Shown: piece after piece, positions 36,585 to 47,961 of the stretch | Position numbering within the stretch: the stretch's first letter is position 1 | How the letters are laid out: each line of letters starts with the position of its first letter | Source: Tipula vernalis | Lineage: Eukaryota; Arthropoda; Insecta; Diptera; Tipulidae | Length of the DNA: 64,000 nucleotides | NCBI GenBank assembly: GCA_958295665.1 | Contig: OY282558.1 | Location: 356,631,053-356,695,052, forward strand | Direction: 5' to 3' | Translations under genes and position numbers: made by a program | Notes under the pieces: model-generated | What the model was told of the DNA's origin: nothing | Seen by the model: only the letters and a program-made list of their open reading frames with translations | Databases searched by the model: none

Positions 36585-37284
36585 TGATTTTAATACGAGT
36601 ATGTTCCGAAGATTGTAAGAGAATTCAATCCAGTTTCGAACTGATGAGCTAATGATTATGAAAAAATAAATCTTCTCATCAGGCCGCGGCGACTGGACTG
36701 ATTATACCACAATTTACATTCTATATATACAGAATGTGCTGTGCATTTAAGTATTAGCGAATCATAACTAATACAGATGAACTCTCTTACAATTTTTTTT
36801 TTTTTTTTTTTTTTTTATATTCAACAAAAAATTAATAAAGTAAAAATTAGCGTACACAGAAATAGAGCTGTGTGAATATTGTGAAGAAGAAAAATTGTCA
36901 GAGAGTTCATCTGTCTGTATTAGTTATGATTCGCTAATACTTAAATGCACAGCACATTCTGTATATATAGAATGTAAATTGTGGTATAATCAGTCCAGTC
37001 GCCGCGGCCTGATGAGAAGATTGATTTTTTCATAATCATTAGCTCATCAGTTCGAAACTGGATTGAATTCCCTTACAATCTTCGGAACATACTCGTATTA
37101 AAATCATATAATTAAAATAAATAGAATTACGTCTATTAGTCGGTTTCGTTGAATTACTGTTCGTAAATACTAATATACTTCTCGTGTTAATCGAAACACA
37201 ATTAAAATGGTCTAACCACCGGTAGCATATTAGATATTACATGAATTAATTAATATTCAACAAAAAATTAATAAAGTAAAAATA
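36585..37284. mobile_element. Palindromic foldback-like element family 4, copy 1 (700 bp, 8-bp target duplication)
   Basis: Arms at about 36,595-36,800 and 36,895-37,110 are near-perfect reverse complements (for example GAATTCAATCCAGTTTCGAA at 36,622 with its complement on the other arm). They are separated by a T-run and a short AT-rich centre. A further 170 bases follow on the right. The element is bounded by TATAGATG at 36,577-36,584 and again at 37,285-37,292. Removing one copy rejoins BEL/Pao sequence, so this is a true target duplication. No coding sequence is seen. Eight bases is the duplication size of hAT- and P-type elements. Confidence 0.85.
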
Positions 37285-37500
37285 TATAGATGGATAGAAC
37301 ACAGCAATGCATCAGAGAAGGCATTTGCAGCAGTGGTATGTTACAAAACAATAAACTCCGAAGGAACACAACGCTTCTACTTATGCGTGGACGGATTCCA
37401 TGATAACGCTTGAATGGAAAAAAGGCAACCCAGCAAATATAAAACTTTTGTGGGAAACCGGATAGCTGAAATTTAGTCACTTGAAATCACGTGTCATTTC
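37285..37500 (+). pseudogene. BEL/Pao element B RNase H fragment
   Basis: The plus strand reads YRWIEHSNASEKAFAAVVCY with KTINSEGTQ, then WTDSMITLEWKKGNPA in the next frame, then KTFVGNRIAEI. These are the BEL/Pao RNase H core, its WTDS acidic motif and its end, with the middle reduced and frame-shifted. An open frame on the opposite strand here is a shadow. Confidence 0.75.
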
Positions 37501-37509
37501 TCAGACTAA

Positions 37510-38300
37510 GAAGAAACCCTAAAATTAATAAAAGCATGTGTTTATTGGTTTCATAGCACAGAAAGTTTGTCCAAAAAAAACTAAATAATTCTAATAGAAA
37601 AGAAATTTAACAGATAAAACTAATTGATATTAGTATTTTAGAAAATATCACATTTCTAAGTGTTGAGCGAACGCTATATTTTTATGTTTTTCGAGAAACA
37701 TGAAACACACAGCAAAAACTGCAAATATCTCAAATGACCAAGAAATAAATTGTACATAAAATTGTAAAATTTAATTTAGTACCCTTATTTACCGTAGTAG
37801 TGCACGACGTACTATTTTCTAACTTGATGTTGTCTCCTTTCGTGGTAGCGTAGTTCAGATAACTATCTAATAATACCGTTGTCTTTATATAATTCCCATA
37901 TACTATATTTCAAGTTTTTGGCCATATGTCGTATGACTTTGGCCTTATAACGGAGTTTAGCAAAATTCTTACATCTGGAATTAGTCGAAAAATTATCGCT
38001 CATATTTGTATTTTTAATATTGATTTAAAGCTTGATTTTGCCCTTCCGCTTATTAAATAAAGATGACGGTGTTGAAGTTAATTCATATTCAAAATATGAT
38101 TGCAAATAGAAGAAGATAGAATAACTGCAGCGAATTTATATCAAAAGTTATGACTGCAAAATACCTCCCAAAAAATCCTAACTTTTCATATACATTATAT
38201 TTTATATATGGGGTGGTACTTATTCGCCTAAATGACATTTCCGAAAAAAGATTTATCATATATTAATCATTGGGGAAAAATGCAATTTCAACAATAATAC
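37510..38300. other. AT-rich stretch without recognisable genes
   Basis: I see no gene, repeat boundary or RNA gene here. Confidence 0.5.
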
Positions 38301-38308
38301 ACAATAAT

Positions 38309-38490
38309 ATGGTCGATCCTAGGGATCAGCGATATAAATTGTATATTGATTGTCTTTTATATTGCCAACTTTATAGGACTTCAAGACCTGTATAATAAAG
38401 ATCCTTCAAACCTGTTTAACAGATTTAGTCGCCGAAAATTTGGTGCAGCATAGTCTGTTATTTATATTACCGACCCCTAGAATCAACCAT
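38309..38490. repeat. Small inverted-repeat element (about 180 bp)
   Basis: ATGGTCGATCCTAGGGATCA at 38,309, continuing GCGATATAAA, pairs with the complement of TTTATATTACCGACCCCTAG AATCAACCAT ending at 38,490, over 30 bases with about six mismatches. A string ACACAATAATA occurs just before it (38,299) and again at 38,514, possibly a target duplication of a slightly longer element. The region 38,500-38,920 is otherwise featureless. Confidence 0.5.
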
Positions 38491-38927
38491 GTGACATTTT
38501 ACAAATAAGACCTACACAATAATACCTTTTTGTTTTTTGTAAAAACATATACATACATTGTTATTTGGGAAGAATTTTGCTTCAACAGGAAGTGTTAGTT
38601 ACTTCTACAACAGCAGTATCTTTATATATTCTTGGGTATACTGCGTCTGTAAAATATTTTTCTGGCACTATCATCAGCAACAAGCATCATCGGCATTGTC
38701 CCCCTATATCTCTTGAATTTTAACAGTGGTTTAATTAAAAAATTCAACTTCAGATAATATTTTTAAGAGCAGGAATTCATTTTATTTTAGGATCTCAAAC
38801 CTTAGATATAAAATTTTACTAAAATCCATCCGCAAACCAGCTATCCAATATTCTTTAAATTTGGCTCGTATTTTATTTAAGAAATCCGACCGCAAATGAT
38901 ATGGTCCAAGGAACTCTTGAAAGCGTG

Positions 38928-39368
38928 AATAATTCTGTTTTGTACGGGGAACTATACCGACTCGGCTTAATAACTTAGAAATAAAATTTTTACTAAAATC
39001 ATCATTTTGTGCTGGAATAAAAACGTTTTTAACCTAGGACATAAATTTTGGTCGTCTCATGAGTCGGTGAGGCGAGAATTACCGGATCGTAATGGTATTA
39101 GTTATTGTGTGTGTGTGTTCGAATGCTCTTTTAATAATTCTGTTTTGTACGGGGCTCTCGTGAATAATTCTGTTTTGTACGGGGAACCATACCGACTCGG
39201 CTTAATAACTTAGAAATAAAATTTTTACTAAAATCATCATTTTGTGCTGGAATAAAAACGTTTTTAACCTGGGACATAAATTTTGGTCGTCTCATGAGTC
39301 GGTGAGGCGAGAATTACCGGATCGTAATGGTATTAGTTATTGTGTGTGTGTGTTCGAATGTTCTTTTA
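38928..39368. repeat. Tandem duplication of about 235 bp
   Basis: Two units are nearly identical: TGTGCTGGAATAAAAACG occurs at 39,008 and 39,243, and GGTGAGGCGAGAATTACCGG in both. The unit starts with a TGAATAATTCTGTTTTGTAC string that appears three times. The near identity means the duplication is recent compared with its surroundings. The short frames in both units are copies of each other and carry no known motif. Confidence 0.9.
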
Positions 39369-39567
39369 GGACGTGTCCGATTTCTGTGAGAAATAATTTT
39401 TTTGTGATAAATTTGACATTAGTGAAATAATTTTCTCTTCCATATTTGAAATAAGTTCATTTGCTGTCCGAATACTGAAATAATTTTGACGGAATAAAAT
39501 TGACATTTGGAAATACAACAAACTACAAATTGTACGTAGAGAGTTATTTAAAAGTGTTTGTATAAAA

Positions 39568-40705
39568 ATGATAGAGCCAGAATTTGATCCAAATATGGTT
39601 TTATATTTATTAATTTCGGGTTACATGTGTTTAATGAGAAGAACACGGAACTTTGCGCGACCTTTAATAATGGATTTCCTAAACTCCCAGGTATGATACA
39701 TTTAAACTTACAGGTAAATATGTTAGGTATTGCTCTCTAGTATTTATAAATATTAACAAAATTCATCCTTTGCAGCGACCAATAATATACACAATTCCCT
39801 TAACAAACAGTATTGTTAATTCAATACTTAGTTATAATGATCCTGTGACGAGAATGCATTTAAGGATATCGTCTAACACTTTCATCGCTATTAGCAAATT
39901 CTTGCCCAATAAAAACCATGGCGTGGCTGGCATATGGGACTAGTTATAGAATTGTAGGTGCAGCAATGAACATGTCAAGATCCACAGTTTGTGATATTGT
40001 TCACAAAATGCTGGACTTCACAGTCGGCCAAAGGAAGAAAATTTAATCGACGAGCGAGAACGACAATATTTGAAAAAGCGGCTTGTGCTATTGATGGCAC
40101 ACATATTGAAATTGTTTGCCCAGTACGACTTCACGATCAATATATTAATCGTAAGTTAAAATATTCAATACAATGTCAAGCGATTTGTGATTCAAACTAT
40201 AAATTTGTTGACATATTCATTGGATATCCGGGTTCTGTACATGATTCTCGTGTGTTGTATTGCAGCCCGGTATACAAGGAAAAGTTGTATCCACCGCCGG
40301 GTTATTTTTTGTTAGGGGATAGTGGTTATCCGTGCAGGGTGAATCCGATTACAATTATAACTCCGTTCAAAGAGCACAACATGGATAGCAATAAAAAAAA
40401 ATTTAACGAAGTTTTTAGTGCTGCTCGTAATATTGTAGAGTGCGCCTTTGGCAAAGTAAAAGTAAGATGTAGATCAATTTTCGCTCGTGCTTTACAAACT
40501 AAAAATCGAGAATATTGTAAAGGCAATAGCGGCTTGTTTTACTTTTCACAACATCTGCATAGCTACGAATGACGACATACCATTATTATTAGATGTTGAT
40601 CTTCAGATTGATGAACCGTAGGAAGAGGAGGTTGCTGATTCTCTGTTAGGAGATCAACAAACTGGAATTCTATTTAGAGAACAGCTTTTCCAAATGTTTT
40701 TAAAT
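39568..40705 (+). pseudogene. Harbinger transposase, frame-shifted
   Basis: A first exon (39,568-39,690, starting MIEPEFDPNM) ends at a GTATGA donor and joins at TTTGCAG to a second exon at 39,776. Catalytic regions are recognisable: AIDGTHIEI (first Asp, near 40,095), PGSVHDSRVL (second Asp, near 40,240) and NIVECAFGKVKVR (Glu, near 40,435). The frame is broken near 39,915 (before WLAYGTSYRIVGAAMNMS), near 40,030 where sequence also seems missing, and near 40,505 (before IAACFTFHNIC). An in-frame TAG lies near 40,619. The enzyme cannot be made as it stands. Confidence 0.88.
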
Positions 40706-40894
40706 ACTTAATAAAAAACGATTTAATTTTGTAGTAAATAAATTTTAATTCAATTTTATAATAAAAAATATATAAAAAACAATTCAGTCTTATAATTTCA
40801 GAACAAAAAATATAATCACACATATGTACACATATTTCAAAAAAATTCAATTCACAGTTTAATTTTAATCACATATAATATAAATATAATAATT

Positions 40895-41797
40895 TTATTC
40901 CGAATCTGATGATTCGGAGGTTGATGGTTTTCTAAAAAGAATACCAATATGATTAGAAAACCCTTCTAAGAAGCTAAAAAAACATTTTGTTTCCTTTTTT
41001 TGCCTCTTAGATTCTTTCAGGTAGGTTTCGTAAATTTCTTGCGAAGAAAAACGTTTATTTGGCCTTTGGTTCTCTTTACGAAAATTTCGAGCCAATTGTC
41101 TGCTAGAACATGGATCTTTGCTTGTTGATGACGATGAATATGCAGTCGTGCTGCTATCTTCAGACAAATCGACTGATGATGTAGTGTTTTCTGGCTCAGC
41201 TGATGGTTGATATGATTCCTCATTGCCAGTAAAACTATTTTGAGGGTTTCGCACATAAGCGCCACGTTTATTGTGCAACCCCAATGGCGGATTTAAAATG
41301 TGGCAGCCAGAACCATAGGAGTGCATTAGTTCGAAAAACTCCCAGTTCTCTGCGGTGTCTTCTCCATCTTCCGTCTGCACTCCTGTTGGCGGATTTATTA
41401 ACTCCTGAAATTCAAACAAATTGGTTATATTTTGATTCATATATACAGACATAACAAAGTCTTATTATTACCTTATAATGTTTAAAGAGGTAGTTCGATT
41501 TTATCCGTAACTGCTCTGGGCTAAAATCCTTTAAATCTACAGTATTTCTAATGATTCTGAAATATTTTAGAACATTACAAAACAGTTCATTGTAATAAAT
41601 TATTTAACTTACGCCCAATTTTCGTTTCGACGATAAAATTTTTGATTAAATACATCCTCGTGTTGAATTCTGGCTTTGATCAGTTTTTTGACTTCATCGT
41701 TGTTCACTACAAAAAACATTAATTATTTCTTATTAACCTGCAAGACATATTAACATGTTATTTACTTACTTCTCCTATATCGCCATGAGTCACCCAT
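40895..41797 (-). CDS. Harbinger Myb/SANT-like DNA-binding protein, four exons, intact (238 aa)
   Basis: The gene model is complement(join(40895..41404, 41472..41556, 41613..41706, 41770..41797)). All three introns have GT donors and AG acceptors, they are 55-67 bases long, and the frame is kept throughout to give 238 codons plus stop. The N-terminal third (NNDEVKKLIKARIQHEDVFN, then RRNENWAIIRNTVDLKDFSP and EQLRIKSNYLFKHYKEL) has the tryptophan-spaced helical pattern of Myb/SANT-like proteins encoded by Harbinger elements. In that superfamily these carry the transposase into the nucleus and to DNA. The rest is Ser-rich with a basic segment (ESKRQKKETK) and an acidic end. The Met at 41452 often proposed by simple frame calls is inside an intron. 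Confidence 0.82.
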
Positions 41798-42152
41798 AAT
41801 TATCATTTGATATTTCAAACTTATTTATTTACACTAGACACTAGATATATTTCTATATTTATTTACACTAGACACTATTTACACTAGAACACTAGTTAAC
41901 ATAAAACTTAATATATTATATAAATAAAATAAAATTAAATTATATGAAACTTATTTTGTGTAATTCACCAGCACAGAAACAAGAATTATTATGGACATGT
42001 CAAAATTATAACACACCGCTGCTGTGATAATTTGGTTGCGTACAGTTTAACATTAATTTATCACAAACAAAATATTTCGCACAGAAATCGGACACGTCCT
42101 TATTATTCACGCCCTTCATGCTCTTTTTAGTTTTTCGTAGAGTTATTTTAGC

Positions 42153-42560
42153 CGTGTTTTCCATGAGAACTGCACTAGAACTCGATAAACTTTAAATTCC
42201 TTTTATTCTATGTAAAACGAAAAAAAATAAATTCATAAAGCGCGAATGTGTAGTGTACTTGATATAATTACATATTTTGAGTTTAAAAATTTCCCCCTTC
42301 AGTTTTTTCATCAATATTTTCTTATTTCTTGCTGACGTCATTACACGCAACTACACTCGATAAATTCATGGGTTTATCCAGTGTAACTAAAAAATTAGCT
42401 ATAATTGTCATTATTTATTGCTGTAACAACTTAAAATATGTATTTATGTGAAATGCACTACACATTATCACTTTATGAATTTAATTTTTTTTCCTGTTTA
42501 CATAGAATAAAAGGAATTTAAAATTTATCGAGTTCTAGTGCAGTTCTCATGGAAAACACG
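42153..42560. mobile_element. Palindromic MITE or foldback-like element, family 5 (408 bp)
   Basis: The left arm from CGTGTTTTCCATGAGAACTG (42,153) pairs with the right arm ending in its complement (42,560) and stays matched for about 130-150 bases on each side, including CTCGATAAA, TTTAAATTCCTTTTATTCTA and a TGTGTAGTG string. The loop is about 150 bases. Target duplication is unclear. No coding sequence is seen. Confidence 0.8.
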
Positions 42561-43092
42561 ACTTTTGTGTTCTTTGTTGAGATTAGGGTTAAGTTTAGTA
42601 TACGAATGAAATTTTTAAACGGACACGAAGATGACGATATTTGAAAAAAAATCAATTGACTAAAATGCAAAATTGTGTATTAAAATTTTATTAATTTCAA
42701 TTATAATTGTGTACAACCTGCAATTCGATATATTAAATTTCAAATTATTTATATTCATAAAAAAAAATTTTCGTTTAAATTCATAATAAAGACGATGTAA
42801 AATAATGAATTTGAAAATCCCATATGATTTTGTTTACGTTCTATATGGCATTGGAAAAATGTATAAAATGCATGTAGTGGTTAGCAAGTTAAACAGAAAA
42901 TAAAGGAATAAGAAAAAATAGTTTTAATAATAGGTACATACATATGTATGTAATGTTGTACGTAAAAAAGGTTTCGTAAAACATCATTATCAATTTCAAA
43001 TACAGCTTGTTAAAACAAATTGCGATTATTCTCGATTTGTTTAAATTTATCAAATTTTCAACAGAATTTTTTGATGGCTTTAATATTAAAAT
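42561..43092. other. AT-rich stretch without recognisable genes
   Basis: I see nothing assignable. An ACATACATATGTATGTAATG string is at about 42,946. Confidence 0.5.
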
Positions 43093-43223
43093 GAATTAAA
43101 TCAATCAAATATTGTGAAAGTACAGTTTACATTATGTATTTTGAATGTATTTGAGTGTAAGTATTTTTAGTAACCTTTACATAATGTAAACTGTACTTAC
43201 ACAATATTTGATTGATTTAATTA
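43093..43223. repeat. Short hairpin with 45-base arms
   Basis: The left arm 43,093-43,138 and the right arm 43,179-43,223 are nearly perfect complements (AATATTGTGAAAGTACAGTT on the left, its counterpart on the right) around a loop of about 40 bases. This may be a very small MITE. Confidence 0.75.
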
Positions 43224-43875
43224 AGTTTTTAATAAAAAATTAATCTGCTTTTGCAACACGAAACCTAAAAAATTAATAAACAAACATGTTAAAACTAAAG
43301 ATATAAATTTTTTTATTATACAATAATAGAACTTTACTAAAAGTAGAATATTCAAAAAATACTTACAACGAACAACACAGTATTGTTAATTCTCCTGCTT
43401 CATAGCAAGTGAAATATTCTCACACGTGAGTATAAGCATCAAAATTTTTTGCTGATTTCAACCGATTGGCTTATTTTTGATACTTACCGTCACAAAACGA
43501 TACACTAATACAAACAACGAAAATGACAGAACACAATAACAAAATGTATCTTATACTCCTTGTACGTATACAAAATTCTCATGAGGCAGTGAGGAAATTT
43601 GGGACCAAAATGTATATACTGGTCACAACTTCCATTGGCTGCCGTTTTTTAAACTAAAATCAACGCAAACGTGCCTCTTAATTTGATGTTAACAAATCCT
43701 GAACAAAAATTGCAAAATTTGCGATGGTTTCTTGTGATTGCTCGGTTTGAATCATTTCGGTATCTAGCAAAAATAGATTCAAATTTTTCTTAATAATTTT
43801 ATATGTGGTTTAGTGTGCTCGGCGATTTTTATATGTGGAAAAAATGCAAGAAAGAATTAAAAATGGAATGAATAA
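43224..43875. other. Gene-free stretch
   Basis: No gene, repeat boundary or RNA gene is recognised. Confidence 0.45.
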
Positions 43876-43879
43876 GAAC

Positions 43880-44375
43880 AAAACAAGCATTTATTAGTGG
43901 TACTTACAAGCGTTACAAAGACAACAATGAAGACGTTGAATATATGTCGAGCTTTTTGGATGCCCAAGCGCACTAACAACCGACGGTTTCGTCGAAAAAG
44001 TAAACAAAATGGTTATGAACACAATTTCCGAATCACTACCAGAGTGGTTGCTGATGATATTGATGTATCATTTAGCTCATCCGTTTACCAGATTTTTTGC
44101 ATGAAACGTATTAGAACAAAAGCAGTGCCGAATGGACATTGCCCAAAAGTTTTCTGAATGAAATCATCGAAGATTCAAAACTGGTTAAACGGGTCATAAC
44201 TGGTGATAAAATAGGAGAGTACTGACAGTACGTCGAATCATAGGTCCAGCCGGCTAAATAAAAGCTTCGTGAAGTAGCAAGACCGAAAAGAGCTCGCCAA
44301 ATTTCAAACAATGTGAAGGTTCTGCTCACAGTTATACTGTTATCTTCGATTTAAATGGCGCGCCAAGCACACCAA
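43880..44375 (+). pseudogene. Mariner transposase relic
   Basis: In changing frames the plus strand reads YKDNNEDVEYMSS (compare the mariner FKxGREDVEDD pattern), then TTDENVEKVNKMV-like sequence, then MKRIRTKAVP near 44,100 and EIIEDSKLVKRVITGDK near 44,160-44,205, and finally ARPKRARQISNNVKVLLTV near 44,275-44,335. VITGD with the following PKRAR and NVKVLLTV segments are conserved in mariner (DD34D) transposases. Many stops are present, and the C-terminal half with the second and third Asp is not readable. This element is unrelated in sequence to the intact DD37D copy. Confidence 0.72.
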
Positions 44376-44379
44376 AACT

Positions 44380-46315
44380 GTGTAAACTTTTCGACAGCCA
44401 ACAATAATCTAAGATTCCAATACGGCTACATATTTATTCCAAAAATGGTTATACGAGTCTAACAAAATTAATTTCATGATTTTCCGTTGGGCTGTATCAA
44501 AACTCTTTGAGACAGACACGAAACAGCAAGTCCACTTATCATATGCCTGACAGTTCCATTTGCATAAGCCAAGGTAATCTTCGTGTCACTCTGCTCAATT
44601 TTTTCCGAACAAAACAAGCAACTATTTTTAAAATGAAAGATTGATCATTACAAATTTTCAGCCGTCCAGGAAGTATGAAAGTTGATTAATAAGAACTTAA
44701 AAGATGTTGAAACAAACAGACATTAGTGCAATCAAGATTCATGAACCGTTAAATAAGGGGTTGTAAAAATGAATATAACACAACATTTTAGAAGTCAGAC
44801 TTGGGTCTCTTTTTTGTTCTATATATAATTTAATTTTATGGCCAGTACATTATGGCCAGGATGTCGTCTTTATCAATATTTTTTCGTGAATTTGACAAGA
44901 AACCCTTTTAGTTAGCATCCTAAAATTCATTTGGATTTTAATAACATTAAATAATGATCTTGAATGTTAAAGCCTCGACAGTATTCATGGTTCCCCTTTC
45001 TGAAGTACTTTAGGAACGAATTCAGCTATGATTATAAGTTAAAGTAAATTTGAATTTTATCGAATAAATTGCTAATTAGAAAGATAATTAGGATTTTTTT
45101 AATTAGGAATTGGCTGAAATCGCACGGTTTATGTATTTATACAATATCTGAATAGTTTAGAACGTTTTTGATATTTTTAGTGTTTAAAAACAGGGTTGGT
45201 TATAATTAGTTCAACTACTTTTCACAGCTAAACTAAAACATAAACCAAAGCTTCTCCAAATTTTTGGTTAAGCTATCTACACTTTTTAAAATTATTCCAC
45301 GGAAAACGATTCCAGTTTCAGTGTCCCGATCAAGAAAACGAAATGATGTGGGTGTCACAATAAAAATTTAATCAATTATAACTTATCGTGGAAAGAAATT
45401 TTTTAATTTCCATATATGGATAAAATTTCCGAAAAACTTTAGTGACGGATTTTCTATGGAACTTATAATGAAATGGAATACGGTTAAATATTAAGAGTGG
45501 TATCAGACCTTAATTAAAAAGATTCTTGTTTAAACCCTGTTGACTTTGCCAGAAATTTGACGAAGCTGAATATTTAGGATTATTCATGATCCAAAATTTG
45601 AAGAAACGGTTTTTTGGTCCAGCAGAGCCGACGTAAAAAATTTAACTTCTATGTAAAAATTGTTAAATATGATATTGTCTAAACAAGGAATTACAAGAAT
45701 ACTCTGGATTCTATTAGTGATAAAAAAATGGTAATAAAAAATGGATGAAATACCAAGGGATGTCGCTGTGAAGTTTTCCCTGTGAAAGGGTTTATCTGAC
45801 AGGTCATAGTGTAGTAGTAATTTTCAATATTTTTCTAAATATCTAGAAATATCAATGAGAATAAGAAAAAGGGTCTGTAGCAGCAGTTTTTAACATTGTA
45901 AAGAATTGATGAAGTATGCCTAAATCTTTTTGTTTTATTAACAAAAGTAGTACTATGAAAATATGTCCCTACACAAATGGATTTCCTGCAGAAGATTTAA
46001 AAACTAAACCAAAGACGCCCAATTTTATTTTATTAACAAGAATTAATATCGAAATAATTTAATTTGTTATTTTTATTTTATTTGATTGCTGCTTAGTGCT
46101 TAGAATTCACGCGCAAAGAGGGTTGGAGATGAGATAAACAAAAATTACTTTACTACTTTAACCTAAATACTTTATTTATTTTATTTTTTTTCGAGATTAC
46201 TGGAAATTTGAGCAGAGTTGAATTTATCCGAAATTTTTAAAGATCATTCGAGTGTTTTCTGACTGTTCCAGTTTATTCGACATTTTCGCGGGGTATTCGG
46301 TATTTCCGAGTTCTA
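44380..46315. other. Gene-free stretch
   Basis: I see no clear gene. On the minus strand around 45,620-45,680 a short piece (GPKNRFFKFWIMNNPKYSAS) vaguely resembles the middle of piggyBac-type transposases and would be in the right order after the piece at 46.3-46.6 kb. The match is too weak to annotate. Confidence 0.35.
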
Positions 46316-46319
46316 AGTT

Positions 46320-46640
46320 TTTTTAAGCATGTTTACTATTATATTTGGGTATCGTGATACCTCGATGCCATTTTAACCGAATTATATTATGTCTAGGAGT
46401 TCTCCTATTTTTATAAGAAACTTTCATCCACTCAGTGACATCCTTTGCGAAATATATTTCTGCTGTTTCCAATAGTCTGCCTTCCGTCGTTCCCTCAGTT
46501 TCACTAAAAATTGATTTCCAAAATATCTTGCTCACTGTCTGTTGAGTCGTCGTTGCATTCACTAATCAAATTTCTTTCCTCATCCCTAGACTCGCTGTTT
46601 TCTAGTTCTTCAAAGGCTTGGAATATTCCGTCCTTCTAGA
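46320..46640 (-). pseudogene. piggyBac-like transposase N-terminal relic
   Basis: On the minus strand, a Ser/Asp/Glu-rich start (EELENSESRDEERNL, ISECNDDSTDSEQDILE) is followed after a frame change by DVTEWMKVSYKNRRTPRHNI and IRL. An acidic N-terminus followed by a TEW ... RRTxxHNI segment is the usual start of piggyBac-type transposases. The catalytic core is not recognisable. The assignment is by pattern only. Confidence 0.45.
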
Positions 46641-46649
46641 GTAATGAAA

Positions 46650-47205
46650 TATACAAATGCGAGTCCATTACGTTTCCCATACTTAAACCGTTTCAATGGA
46701 CAAAATGAAAAGAGACTACTAAGAGTGCTCTGTAAAATGAGATAGAAAGTTTACGAATTCATTGTATTCGGTGTTGCGTTTTCGATACGTGTATAAAATA
46801 AATCGGTCAATAGCATAGTTCAGAAAACCGGTTCAAGGATATAGGTTTTTCAGTGAAAAATAAATCGATTGAGGAACATCGACAGGCACTGACTAAAAGT
46901 CACTTGCTAGTAGAAAGAGGGTTAAGTTAAATTACATTTTTTATAAATCTGGTTTTAAATATGATCAATAAATCTGTTCTGGTTGAATACTGATTTGTGT
47001 TAAAGTATGGAATAATGCTTCCAGTTTTGTTTGCAAATTATATTGAACGTTCTTACTTATATATAACGTTAATGGTTTCTTTTGCAATCATAAAGTGTAT
47101 GATAGTAGAAAAAAAACTTGTATTTTGATTGCTTCTAACTTAACCTAATGTAATTAGTGAACATTACAGTATCTTATTGGTTTTACAACAATAAAATTTG
47201 GCATA
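46650..47205. other. Gene-free stretch
   Basis: I see nothing assignable here. Confidence 0.45.
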
Positions 47206-47211
47206 GTAAGA

Positions 47212-47545
47212 TGTCACCAGAAGTTGATATTCATAAGATAACGAAGGAAATGATCTCTAAGCTAAAATAGATTGAACATCAAATTATTGTGGATAGGAAT
47301 TGTTCAGACAATTGTTGAAATGGTAATCGTGGGAATATAATAAATTATCACTGCACCATCTTACATTGGTGAAAGACGGATTGTACAAGAATAATCAGCA
47401 GAAGTATCGTGTCAACCATCTTGAGCGTAAACAACGCAAACGTGACTTATGTGGTGTACTAGTGACGCAAAACGAGTTATTATATTTGCAAGACGATTTG
47501 CTGAACTATCGACAAGAACAGCCAGTAGCAAATAATTCTAAATAA
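47212..47545 (+). pseudogene. Decayed exon-like coding sequence, unrecognised
   Basis: A Met-initiated frame reads MSPEVDIHKITKEMISKLK, then a TAG, then IEHQIIVDRN. After a frame change near 47,315 it continues EYNKLSLHHLTLVKDGLYKN, NQQKYRVNHLERKQRKRDLC and GVLVTQNELLYLQDDLLNY before a TAA. Amino-acid composition and helix-forming, charged character look like real coding sequence (coiled-coil-like), but I cannot name the family. The stop and frame break indicate a pseudogene. Confidence 0.35.
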
Positions 47546-47643
47546 ATTCGGCCGACTCGTTATAATTTTCACGTTTCATAATCTTGGCATTTTTTTCAAA
47601 ATACAAATATTTGGCCCGCTTAAATTGATACATTGTATTTCAG

Positions 47644-47784
47644 AATATACCTCCAGAATATATATTAACAGCAAGAAATTCGGTTTTACCTCCAGTTGCA
47701 AAGGACAAAAAGAGTGAAGGTTTGTGTGACAAGCGTTTTACCAGAAAAGTGCTTGTCTATTTGCAACTTACGGAAGAAGGTTAA
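47644..47784 (+). pseudogene. Possible second exon of the same decayed gene
   Basis: A good acceptor-like sequence (TTGTATTTCAG) is followed by a 46-codon open frame (NIPPEYILTARNSVLPPVAK, then DKKSEGLCDKRFTRKVLVYL) ending at TAA. It lies 100 bases after the preceding piece on the same strand, which fits an exon separated by a short intron. No known domain is recognised. Confidence 0.3.
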
Positions 47785-47961
47785 CCAAATTTAATTAACT
47801 AAAAAGCCAATCAAACGAAGCCAGGTAATGTGGAAATAAGCAGATAAGAAACCGTAAAGCGAAACGTGCTTACTTTAGAGTTGAAATATTCACTGAAATA
47901 AACTATGAACTGTAAATAAACTGTGCCTTCAAATATGGGCCGAGTAAAGCGAGAGTTATTT

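Larger units (their letters stand above)
39369..42099. mobile_element. Complete PIF/Harbinger transposon (2,731 bp)
   Basis: The left end GGACGTGTCCGATTTCTGTG and the matching inverted right end define terminal repeats of about 45 bases with few mismatches. TTA stands directly outside both ends (39,366-39,368 and 42,100-42,102), the 3-bp target typical of PIF/Harbinger. Inside, a DDE transposase gene (plus) and a Myb/SANT-like gene (minus) converge, the standard two-gene layout of the superfamily. It inserted at the end of the second tandem unit. Confidence 0.95.

Noticed and set aside
37268..37480. 70-codon minus-strand frame
   Set aside because: The plus strand carries BEL/Pao RNase H landmarks here.
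41410..41452. Met at 41,452 as start of the Harbinger Myb-like gene
   Set aside because: It lies in the third intron; upstream exons with perfect frame and splice sites give the real N-terminus.
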